Below, piece by piece: positions 17,184-24,726 of a DNA stretch of 64,000 nucleotides. The translations under genes and the position numbers were made by a program. The notes under the pieces are model-generated. The model saw nothing but the letters and a program-made list of their open reading frames with translations, was not told where the DNA came from and did not search any database. Each line of letters opens with the position of its first letter. Position 1 is the stretch's first letter. This DNA comes from Christensenellaceae bacterium (GTDB lineage: Bacteria; Bacillota; Clostridia; Christensenellales; Christensenellaceae), in NCBI GenBank assembly GCA_022846035.1, contig AP025580.1, positions 2,604,001-2,668,000 on the forward strand. The letters run 5' to 3'.

Positions 17184-18334
17184 TTAGAAATTATACAGCG
17201 GATCATCCACGTTGGATTTGTCAACGTCGATCCAAGCCTGTGCGAGCAGGGTCTTGTCGTTTGCGCTGTCAAGCGCCAATTTCTCATAGCCCTGTACCGT
17301 CAGCGCCGTGCCCTCGCCGATCTCTTCGCCGTTTAAGATGCGCAGAGCCAGTTCGTTCATTGCATAACCAGCAGCAGCCGGATCCCAGAAAGAGATCATG
17401 TCTATAACGCCGTCACGTACATATTTACCGCAAACGGATACAAGGGACGTACCAACGATATGCACCTTGCCGGTCATACCCATTTCGTCAACCGCTCTTG
17501 CGATACCAGCCGGATCGGCCATGGAAGAACCCTGGAAGCCTGTGATATTCACATTTGCCGTCAGGGCTTCTTTCGTCTTATTGTAAGCCTGTTCCTGATC
17601 CTCTGCGGACTCGATTTTGTCCATAGCAAGCTTCATGTCAGGATAGTTCTGTTCCTGATAAGCGATGGAAGAATCAACCCATGTGTTGTGAGAAGCGGAT
17701 GTCAGATAACCAACCATCACCGCATATTCGCCCTTTTGGCCCATGAGTTCAGCCAACTTCATCATGAAGTGCTCGCCATAAGCGACGTTGTCAAACGCTT
17801 CGATATCCCAGTCAACGTTCTTCATTCCGGCAGCTTCGTGCGAGATAACAACGATGCCGGCATCCTTTGCCCTTTTCAGAACTTCTTCAAGAGACGTCGG
17901 GTCGTTCGGAACTACACAGATAGCGTCAACGCCGGCGGCGATGGCTTCTTCTACATACTGGGCCTGCTGCGCAGCGTCAGCTTCGGCAGGACCGTTTTGA
18001 TAAGCGTCTACGCCGGTATCGGCAGCAAACTGTTTAACGCCCTCATCCATCCGCTGGAACCAGGCAAGGCCCGTGCTTTGGGGATGGTAACGATCGTGTA
18101 GTCCGTCTTCAGGTCTTTGAGAGCCGCATGGTCCCCGGGCACGATCTGGTCGCTGGCCGGAGCGGCAGATGCTGATTCGCTTGCAGCCGCCGATTCGCTC
18201 GGAGCCGCCGATTCGCTTGCAGCCGCCGATTCGCTCGGAGCCGCTGATTCGCTTGCGGCGGGAGCCGGACTAGAGCACGCGAACAGCGAGAACACCATTA
18301 CCACAGCAAGAACTGCGATGACAATTTTTTTCAT
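17184..18334 (-). pseudogene. Sugar ABC transporter substrate-binding lipoprotein, disrupted by a one-base frameshift
   Basis: Two pieces together make a 383-residue periplasmic-binding-protein-like (RbsB/YtfQ/LsrB type) lipoprotein. The first piece starts at 18334 with a signal peptide and lipobox FSLFAC, a Ser/Ala/Pro/Glu-rich linker, then DYTIVTIPKA; the second continues in another frame with LAWFQRMDEGVKQFAAD and runs to 17184. One missing base within CCGTGCTTTGG at 18071-18081 explains the break: adding one restores the family pattern. It is either a real recent mutation or a sequence error. The rest of the reading frame is undamaged, which favours recency or error. Confidence 0.85.
18174..18258 (-). 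repeat. 36-bp tandem repeat coding the lipoprotein linker
   Basis: Alternating 18-base units GATTCGCTTGCAGCCGCC and GATTCGCTCGGAGCCGCC repeat about 2.3 times. They encode ASESAAPSESAA repeats just behind the lipidated cysteine, a flexible tether that can vary in length by slippage. Confidence 0.85.
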
Positions 18335-18446
18335 TTTTGTTTCCTCCTAAGTTTTTATACATTTCGTTTTCACGAAAAACCTATTTTAAATTTCTTAAAA
18401 TTAATTTATAAAATGTGTAAAAGCCTCGTGCACAGATAAAACTTTA

Positions 18447-18535
18447 GTTTGGTAAACATCTGGTTGTTTTTTAAAAAAATTACCACTTATATTTAGCATT
18501 GTCAAGCCGTTTGGCCTGATAAACTACTAAACAAA
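18447..18535 (-). promoter_or_regulatory. Promoter and candidate operators of the importer/dhaKL operon
   Basis: Read leftward, TTGACA (18500-18505) and TAATTT (18477-18482) are 17 bases apart. An upstream motif TTTGTTTAGTA (18525-18535) is identical to one beside the alcohol dehydrogenase. A related inverted repeat GTTTGGTAAAC (18447-18457) lies about 20 bases past the -10 box. Two sites flanking the promoter suit LacI-type repression. Confidence 0.6.
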
Positions 18536-18804
18536 TCGTCTTTGACATCGTAAAAACGCTTTATGAACAAAATACTACCACTTTTTTGTTTTATCTTCAT
18601 ACTTCTGTAAAATTTCATGAACCTGTTTAGATACGTTTTTATATATACCCTCTTTTTTGACCAATATTCATTTTTTCATGATAAAATGTTTCGTACCAGA
18701 GCCTCTTTACAATTTCCTTCTTTAATATAGAACCGATAAAATTAAGTTTTGTTTTCTCTCTTGCGCGTTATTTCTTACAATTTCAAAAAGTCATTCGATA
18801 ACTA

Positions 18805-18833
18805 TTGACGGTCATATGAACGCGTACTATAAT
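18805..18833 (+). promoter_or_regulatory. Sigma-A type promoter of the ABC exporter operon
   Basis: TTGACG at 18805-18810, a 17-base spacer and TATAAT at 18828-18833, about 85 bases before the GTG start. Confidence 0.85.
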
Positions 18834-18917
18834 GAGGATGTCTTAAGGAAGGGGATTATGTTATAATAAATCCCGTCACAAGCAAGAATTTGTTTCAACG
18901 ACGAAAGGAGCTCAAAC

Positions 18918-19628
18918 GTGTTAACAATCAAGCATTTTACCAAGAGCTACAAAGGCGGCAAAAAAGCGGTCGACGACCTGTCGCTGACCGTGGAGGACGG
19001 CGATATTTACGGATTTATCGGCCATAACGGCGCAGGTAAAACGACGACTATCAAAGCCGTGGTCGGTATTTTGGACTTTGACGGCGGCCAGATCGAGATT
19101 GACGGTATGTCTATCCGGGAAAAGCCCGTGGAATGTAAGCGGATCACGGCTTATATTCCGGATAACCCCGATCTTTACGACAGCCTCACCGGCATCCAGT
19201 ACCTTAATTTTATCGGCGATATTTTCGCGATCCCCAAAGCGGAGCGCGAAACACTAATCAAACAATATGCCGACCTCTTTGAGATCACAGTAAGTTTAGG
19301 CGACTTGATTTCATCCTATTCCCACGGCATGAAGCAGAAGCTGGCGCTTATCTCGGCGCTTATCCACAAGCCGAAGCTGCTTGTTTTAGACGAACCGTTC
19401 GTGGGCCTTGACCCCAAAGCGGCGCACACGGTCAAGCAGATCATGCATGAGATGTGCGAAAACGGCAGCGCGATCTTTTTCTCCACGCACGTACTGGAGG
19501 TGGCGGAAAAACTGTGCAACAAGATCGCCATCATTAAAAACGGCAAACTCCTGCGCGCGGGAACGCTCGAGGAAGTCAAAGGCGACGAAAGTCTGGAAGA
19601 CGTATTTTTGGAGTTAATCGATGAATAA
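18918..19628 (+). CDS. ABC exporter ATP-binding protein
   Basis: A 236-residue ATPase starting at GTG behind AAAGGAG. It has Walker A GHNGAGKTTTIKAVVG (near residue 35), the signature region SYSHGMKQKLALISALI, Walker B LLVLDEPFVGLDPKA and the H-loop STHVLEVAEKLC. The MKQK form of the signature is common in CcmA/EcsA-type exporters. Its stop overlaps the start of the permease gene by eight bases, so the two form one transporter. Substrate unknown. Confidence 0.92.
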   Translation: MLTIKHFTKSYKGGKKAVDDLSLTVEDGDIYGFIGHNGAGKTTTIKAVVGILDFDGGQIEIDGMSIREKPVECKRITAYIPDNPDLYDSLTGIQYLNFIGDIFAIPKAERETLIKQYADLFEITVSLGDLISSYSHGMKQKLALISALIHKPKLLVLDEPFVGLDPKAAHTVKQIMHEMCENGSAIFFSTHVLEVAEKLCNKIAIIKNGKLLRAGTLEEVKGDESLEDVFLELIDE

Positions 19629-21213
19629 TCTTGGTTTATTATTAAAAACATATATGCGCACCTCGTTTGGTTTTAACAAAGCGAAGTATTCGCATGACAA
19701 AAAGGCAAAATCCAGGGGCATGACCGCGCTCCTTGCCTTTTGCTACATCCTGATCGTTTTTGCCGTATTCGGCATGTGCATCGCTATGATGGACAGTCTG
19801 TCCGCCATTCACGCGGAATACATCGCCTTAAACATCATTATGATGGCCGCATCCATTATGACTTTGTTTACGACGATCTACAAGGTAAACGGTACGCTGT
19901 TCGGGTTTGGCGACTATGATATGCTAATGTCGCTGCCCATTAAGACGGGCACGCTGATCACCAGCCGTATCCTGATTCTTTACGGCCTTAATTTCCTGTT
20001 TGTCCTCGGCGTAATGGTTCCCGCGGCTGTTGCATACGCAATCATCGCGCAGCCGGAGGCGGCGTTTTATCCGCTTTACATTGTCATGATGCTGGCCACG
20101 CCCATGCTGCCTATCATTATCGCAACGGTGATCGGCACGCTGATCGCGGCTGCCGCTTCGCGCTTTAAGCGCAAAAACGGCATGAACGTCATCCTTACGG
20201 TGGTGGCATTTATGGTGTTCATGATCGTATGGATGGGCTTTTGGATGAACTCCGGCGATATTATCATCAATTTTGCCGATATTGGCGGCATGATCAACCA
20301 GGTGCTTATTAACATCTATCCCCTGGTCGGGTTATTCGGCAGTACGGTCGCGCAGTTTGATATGCTGTCTTTTCTGGTCTTCCTGCTGATTTCTTTCGGC
20401 GCGTTCGCTGTTTTCGTCGCCGTGGTTGCCAAACTGTTCAAAAAGATCAATACCGCTATCACCACTACGCGCGCGGCGGCAAACTACAAAATGACGGAGC
20501 TGAAAACGGCTTCCCCCAAAAAGGCGCTTTACAAACGTGAAATGAAACGCTACCTTTCTTCTTCCCGATACGTCCTCAATACCGCGGTCGGCCCGCTCCT
20601 TTTGATCGTCGTGGGCGTTGTCCTGCTGGTTTCGGGCGTTGAAGGCTTCGGCGTTTATTCGGAAATACCGCAGTTTTCCACGCTGATCGCGGTCGCCGCC
20701 CCGATGGGGATCTCATTCTTTTTGGTCATCGCCTCTCCCTCGGCATCCTCCGTTTCGCTTGAGGGAAAGAACCTGTGGATCGTGCGTTCGCTGCCCGTGG
20801 ACACCCGTCTTGTTTTAAAGGCGAAGCTCAACGTGACGATGACGCTTTTCTACCCGTCGGTGATTATCTGCGGCACGCTGTTTAACCTGGCGATCAGGCC
20901 TGAGCCGCCTCTTGCCGTCGGCATGTACCTGATTCCGCTTGCATACAGCTACTTCGCCGCGCTGCTGGGTCTGAAATGCAACCTCAATTCGCCTAACTTC
21001 GACTGGACGAACGAGGTAACGGTCGTCAAACAAAGCAAGCCTGTCCTGATTACCATGCTGGCTGGTATGCTCCTCACCATCGTTCCTGCGTTCCTTGCCC
21101 TTTTTATGGGTTCTCTTATCATGCTCATCATGTTCATCGCCGTCACGGCGCTGGACATTATCCTGTACCGCAATCTGATGACCAAAGGTGTAAAACAATT
21201 TGAGAGTTTCTGA
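19621..21213 (+). CDS. ABC exporter membrane subunit
   Basis: A 530-residue protein with about 12 hydrophobic segments in two blocks (residues about 30-260 and 320-520) separated by a charged region. The length and layout match putative ABC exporter permeases of Firmicutes (ABC-2/EcsB-like, DUF-type). It pairs with the ATPase immediately upstream. No sign of the secreted substrate is nearby, so the role (lipid, peptide or antimicrobial export) is open. Confidence 0.85.
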   Translation: MNNLGLLLKTYMRTSFGFNKAKYSHDKKAKSRGMTALLAFCYILIVFAVFGMCIAMMDSLSAIHAEYIALNIIMMAASIMTLFTTIYKVNGTLFGFGDYDMLMSLPIKTGTLITSRILILYGLNFLFVLGVMVPAAVAYAIIAQPEAAFYPLYIVMMLATPMLPIIIATVIGTLIAAAASRFKRKNGMNVILTVVAFMVFMIVWMGFWMNSGDIIINFADIGGMINQVLINIYPLVGLFGSTVAQFDMLSFLVFLLISFGAFAVFVAVVAKLFKKINTAITTTRAAANYKMTELKTASPKKALYKREMKRYLSSSRYVLNTAVGPLLLIVVGVVLLVSGVEGFGVYSEIPQFSTLIAVAAPMGISFFLVIASPSASSVSLEGKNLWIVRSLPVDTRLVLKAKLNVTMTLFYPSVIICGTLFNLAIRPEPPLAVGMYLIPLAYSYFAALLGLKCNLNSPNFDWTNEVTVVKQSKPVLITMLAGMLLTIVPAFLALFMGSLIMLIMFIAVTALDIILYRNLMTKGVKQFESF

Positions 21214-21274
21214 TATACATTTGGCTTAGGCCGTTCCGAAAGTACGGGGCGGCCTTCTCAGGAGGATTCCTGCC

Positions 21275-21520
21275 ATGTTGAAAGAACTTGGCCTTTCTAA
21301 AACCATATCCAGAGAATACCCGTAATCCTTTGTGAAAATCACGGACGAGGATTGGCGGAACCGCGAGAAATGGGATGTTTATGCGGACGCCGTAAGCGAC
21401 ATGTTCCATTATACAAATACGGACTTTGCTCCCTGGCATGCCATTGAATCCAATAATAAATATTATGCCCGTTTAAGAACGATCGAAACCATGATTGAGG
21501 CCATCGAAAACAGGTTATAA
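21275..21520 (+). pseudogene. Internally deleted PPK2-type polyphosphate:AMP phosphotransferase remnant
   Basis: An AGGAGG box and ATG start MLKELGLSKTISREYP and then a stop codon; the same frame continues with VKITDEDWRNREKW to the natural-looking end ETMIEAIENRL at 21520. The first piece resembles the N-terminus and the second the last 60 residues of PPK2-family polyphosphate phosphotransferases, which are several hundred residues long. The middle, including the Walker A and B motifs, is missing. Identification is from remembered family motifs; the deletion itself is an inference. Confidence 0.75.
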
Positions 21521-21610
21521 ACAGGTTGTAAATGCGAAACGTTTATGCTTCAGGTTTATTCGGTATATTCATTTCGTAACCTAGTTTTTGAGTGAACGAG
21601 GAAAGTCGCT

Positions 21611-23014
21611 ATGGCAACGAAAAAGCTTCGATTGTTTGACGCTATCCTCGCGGCGGTGTGCATCGTGCTGACGATTGATGCAGTTGCGCCGGCGGCCGCG
21701 ATCGGAAATTCCCAGTACTTTTGGTGGATCCTTTTGCTTTTGGGGTTCTTTATTCCCTACGGCCTTGTGAACGCGGAGCTGGGAACGGCTTATGAGGACG
21801 AGGGCGGCCTGTGCGACTGGGTCAAGCGCGCATTCGGTATCCGTACGGGCTCGCGCGCCGCTTTTTATTACTGGATCAATTTTCCGATCTGGGTGACTTC
21901 CACCCTCGTGATGTTCACGCAGGTATTTACCGCGGCTACAGGCATTCCCGTGCCGCCGCTGACCGCGCTCTTTGTGCAGCTTGGCGTGGTATGGCTGGTG
22001 GTTTTCCTTTCCAACTACCGCATCAGCGAAAGCAAATGGCTGGTCAACATCGGCGCGCTTTTAAAGACAGGCCTTATTCTTCTTTTAGGGTGCCTGGGCA
22101 TATATGCGGCCGTTACGCGCGGGGTTGCCAACCCTGCGAATTCTTTCATGGATTTTCTTCCCAGCGTATCCGGCCTTTCGTATATTTCCATTATTATTTT
22201 TAACTTTATCGGCTTTGAAGTCGTTACCACCTATGCGAGCGACATGCAAAACGCGAAAAAGGAAATCCCCCGCGCTATTATTTTGAGCGGTATCCTGATC
22301 ACCGCGTTTTATTTGTTCGCCTCTTTCGGCATAGGCGTAGCCATCCCCACGGCCGAACTTTCCAAGGCCAGCGGCTTTATCGACAGCCTGCGTATTCTTT
22401 TGGGGTCCACGGGCGGCGCGGTGCTCGTCACCTGCGGCGCGCTCTTTATGTTCACGCTCGTCACCAACATGATGACATGGTCGCTGGGCGTCAACTACGT
22501 GACGCAGCATGCGGCGCAGTATGGAACGCTTCCTCAATTCCTTGCAAGCAAAAGCAAAAAACAGCAGATGCCCCTCGGCGCAAATATTTTAAACGGCGTA
22601 ATCATCACCATTATGCTCGTCGTGGCAGCCGTGCTCGAGCTTTCCGGAAGCGGCACGGACGTGTTTTGGATGTTTTTTGCGCTCAATGTTGATTTGCTGC
22701 TTGCATGTTACCTTTTCCTGTTTCCGTCTTTCTGGAAACTGCGCAAGATCGATCCCGACCGCCCCCGGCCATACCGCGTCAAGGGCGGGAATATCCGTAT
22801 TTTCCTGACGGCACTGATGCCTTTTGCTCTTTTATGCATGACGCTTTTCTTTACCTTTTTCGACCAGGGCGCCGACGGTTCGCTCAGTTTGAACCTGCCG
22901 ATCGCCATCGGCGTGGGCGCCGCTGTAGGCATGGGTGAAATCGTCGCCTGGCACAGTATATCCAAATACAGAAAAAAACAGGCTGCGCAAAAATCTGCGC
23001 AGCCTGCCAGGTAA
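21611..23014 (+). CDS. APC superfamily amino acid permease
   Basis: A 467-residue permease with about 12 hydrophobic segments. The early GLVNAELGTAYEDEGGLCDW and the later FIGFEVVTTYASDMQNAKKEIP (near residue 200) are typical of APC amino acid/polyamine/GABA-type antiporters. The last residues (QAAQKSAQPAR) are coded by the stem of a terminator that serves the convergent gene. The GAGGAAAG box precedes the ATG. Substrate unknown. Confidence 0.9.
   Translation: MATKKLRLFDAILAAVCIVLTIDAVAPAAAIGNSQYFWWILLLLGFFIPYGLVNAELGTAYEDEGGLCDWVKRAFGIRTGSRAAFYYWINFPIWVTSTLVMFTQVFTAATGIPVPPLTALFVQLGVVWLVVFLSNYRISESKWLVNIGALLKTGLILLLGCLGIYAAVTRGVANPANSFMDFLPSVSGLSYISIIIFNFIGFEVVTTYASDMQNAKKEIPRAIILSGILITAFYLFASFGIGVAIPTAELSKASGFIDSLRILLGSTGGAVLVTCGALFMFTLVTNMMTWSLGVNYVTQHAAQYGTLPQFLASKSKKQQMPLGANILNGVIITIMLVVAAVLELSGSGTDVFWMFFALNVDLLLACYLFLFPSFWKLRKIDPDRPRPYRVKGGNIRIFLTALMPFALLCMTLFFTFFDQGADGSLSLNLPIAIGVGAAVGMGEIVAWHSISKYRKKQAAQKSAQPAR
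22972..23006 (-). terminator. Leftward terminator lying inside the permease coding end
   Basis: AGGCTGCGCA (22980-22989) pairs with TGCGCAGCCT (22996-23005). Read leftward it is followed by seven T. It ends the mscL-VOC transcript while also forming the last codons of the permease gene. Confidence 0.85.
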
Positions 23015-23022
23015 TTTCTTTT

Positions 23023-23391
23023 TTATTTTTGCGGCAGGACTTCCAGCCAGTAACCGTCCGGATCTTCAATGAAGTAAATACCCATGGCCTCGTTCTCAAA
23101 ACAGATACACCCCATTTCGCGGTGAAGCGCATGCGCCGCTTCAAAATCGTCCGTTTCAAAGGCCAGGTGGATCTCGTTATCCCCTAAATCGTATGGGGTA
23201 TCCTTTTCCTTGAGCCAGGTAAGTTCTAGCTGGTGCGGCGACTGCCCGTTCGCAAGGTATACGATGATAAAGCTGCCGTCCTGCGCTTCCTTGCGGCGCA
23301 CCTCTTTTAGCCCCAGCGCCTTTTCATAAAAATCCAGGGACTTCTGCAGGTCAAATACATTTAAATTGTTGTGGATCATTCTGAATTTCAT
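23023..23391 (-). CDS. VOC family protein (glyoxalase I-like)
   Basis: A 122-residue vicinal-oxygen-chelate fold protein with two beta-alpha-beta-beta-beta modules. HNNLNVFDLQKSLDFYEKALG at the start, HLAFETDDFEAAHALH in the middle and YFIEDPDGYWLEVL at the end give the His and Glu metal ligands of glyoxalase I. It probably acts on a methylglyoxal-type adduct. The start is one base after the mscL stop, so the genes are co-transcribed. Confidence 0.85.
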   Translation of the reverse strand: MKFRMIHNNLNVFDLQKSLDFYEKALGLKEVRRKEAQDGSFIIVYLANGQSPHQLELTWLKEKDTPYDLGDNEIHLAFETDDFEAAHALHREMGCICFENEAMGIYFIEDPDGYWLEVLPQK

Positions 23392-23392
23392 G

Positions 23393-23899
23393 TCAGTTGT
23401 TCTCCCCTACCTTACGTCCGTATGCTTTCTTGCCCTCTTCCACCGCTTCGTCTATGCAAAGGTCGTCCGGCAGCACAGAAGTACAATGCGGGCAGCGCGT
23501 CGCGTCGTCCGCAATCTCGCTTTTGCAGTACGGACACAGCCGAGGCGCTTTTTCCGGCTCCGGTTCAGGCTTTTTATGCAGCCTGTTGAGCCCCTTGACC
23601 AACAGGAAGATTACCAGTGCGATCAATATAAAATTGATAACCGCATTGATAAACGCCCCAATCTGTATCGCCGCTCCTGCAGGATCCGCGCTGAGCGGGA
23701 TCTTCAGGCTGGAGAAATCCATCATGCCGCCCGTCACCAGCCCGATGATCGGATTGAGGATGTTTTCTACCAGCGCATTGACGATCGCCGTGAACGCACC
23801 GCCAATGATCACGCCGACCGCGAGATCCATCACGCTGCCGCGCGAGATGAATTCTTTAAATTCTCCTAAGAAGCCTTTCCCTTTTTTCTTTTTTTCCAT
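23393..23899 (-). CDS. mscL: Large-conductance mechanosensitive channel with a C-terminal zinc ribbon
   Basis: A 168-residue protein. Residues about 1-110 form MscL: GEFKEFISRGSVMDLAVGVIIG is the N-terminal helix and first membrane span, and FINAVINFILIALVIFLLVK the second. The usual short cytoplasmic helix is followed by a ribbon with two cysteine pairs, LCPYC and CPHC (about residues 119-136), that typical MscL proteins lack. The channel releases solutes on hypo-osmotic shock; the tail's role is unknown. An AGAGGAGAGG region precedes the ATG. Confidence 0.9.
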   Translation of the reverse strand: MEKKKKGKGFLGEFKEFISRGSVMDLAVGVIIGGAFTAIVNALVENILNPIIGLVTGGMMDFSSLKIPLSADPAGAAIQIGAFINAVINFILIALVIFLLVKGLNRLHKKPEPEPEKAPRLCPYCKSEIADDATRCPHCTSVLPDDLCIDEAVEEGKKAYGRKVGENN

Positions 23900-23949
23900 G
23901 CCATACCTCTCCTCTCGGTTATATGATAATAGCTATGATTCCATAAACG

Positions 23950-24255
23950 CTATGCATCCCATCTGAAACGCTCCATGTCCACATATCCATCGCTGCTGAC
24001 CCACACGCCCTCTTCGGCGAGCATAGCCTTTTGCGCATCCATGCCGCCAAAAGCAAACGCTGGGGCAAGCCTCCCTTCGCGGTTCACAACCCTATGACAG
24101 GGAACGGCTCCCGGCTCCGGATTTAAATGCAGCGCGTACCCCACGGCGCGCGGCGCGCGAGGATTACCCGCCAAACGCGCAATCTGCCCGTAGGAAGCGA
24201 CTTTGCCGCATGGTATCTGCTTCACGATCTCATAAACCCTGCTATAAAAATTCAT
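23950..24255 (-). CDS. MGMT/Ogt C-terminal domain protein (alkyltransferase-like)
   Basis: A 101-residue protein comprising only the DNA-binding and active-site domain of O6-alkylguanine-DNA alkyltransferases. IPCGKVASYGQIARLAG is the helix-turn-helix part and PCHRVVNREG (near residue 58) keeps the acceptor cysteine, whereas alkyltransferase-like proteins of the Atl1 type have Trp there. It may therefore still accept an alkyl group, or act in damage sensing. A GGGGGAG box precedes the ATG. Confidence 0.85.
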   Translation of the reverse strand: MNFYSRVYEIVKQIPCGKVASYGQIARLAGNPRAPRAVGYALHLNPEPGAVPCHRVVNREGRLAPAFAFGGMDAQKAMLAEEGVWVSSDGYVDMERFRWDA

Positions 24256-24351
24256 TTTTTGACACTCCCCCAGTCAGATCGTGCTAAAAATCCGTTTGCT
24301 TTTTGAAAATCAGTTTAAAAATATTATATCACAATCGAGAGGAAAGAAAAG

Positions 24352-24618
24352 ATGGCAAAACCTGTAAAAATGATGATGCTGGATACATGTCCGCATTGCA
24401 AGCGTGCGTTTGAGCTGATAGACGAGCTGAAAAAAGAACATCCTGAGTATAACCAGGTGGAAATCGAGACGATTGAAGAACGCCGCGAGCCGGAAAAAAC
24501 GGAAGGGTATGATTATTGGTACGTTCCCACTTTTTTCGTAGGCGGCAAAAAGGTCCATGAGGGCGTGCCTTCCAAAGACAAAATCGAGCAGGTCTTTATC
24601 GAGGCATTAAAACCGTAA
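24352..24618 (+). CDS. Glutaredoxin/thioredoxin-like protein
   Basis: An 88-residue thioredoxin-fold protein with the active-site CPHC at residues 12-15, followed by KRAFELIDELKKE. YVPTFFVGGKKVHEG holds the cis-proline and substrate loop. It is probably a thiol-disulfide reductase or glutaredoxin-like electron carrier. A GAGAGGAAAG box precedes the ATG; a terminator follows. Confidence 0.85.
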   Translation: MAKPVKMMMLDTCPHCKRAFELIDELKKEHPEYNQVEIETIEERREPEKTEGYDYWYVPTFFVGGKKVHEGVPSKDKIEQVFIEALKP

Positions 24619-24653
24619 ATACCACATCATTCTTCACTATATCTGTTTTTTAT

Positions 24654-24687
24654 AACAAAAGAGGGCGATAACGCCCTTTTTTGTTAT
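24654..24687. terminator. Bidirectional terminator between the glutaredoxin-like gene and glgP
   Basis: AACAAAAGAGGGCG and CGCCCTTTTTTGTT form a long, nearly perfect inverted repeat around ATAA, with T-runs on both strands, between two convergent genes. Confidence 0.9.
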
Positions 24688-24726
24688 ATTTCACATCCTG
24701 TTTGCTTCAGACGCTTTGATTATAAA

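Larger units (their letters stand above)
18335..18917. other. 583-bp AT-rich divergent intergenic region
   Basis: No gene is seen. It holds the leftward promoter and operator motifs of the importer operon on the left and the rightward promoter of the ABC exporter on the right. The middle part, about 18545-18800, is AT-rich and shows nothing else I can name. Confidence 0.7.

Noticed and set aside
21216-21258. Terminator after the ABC exporter permease
   Set aside because: AGGCCG and CGGCCT can pair, but no T-run follows; left unlisted as a terminator.
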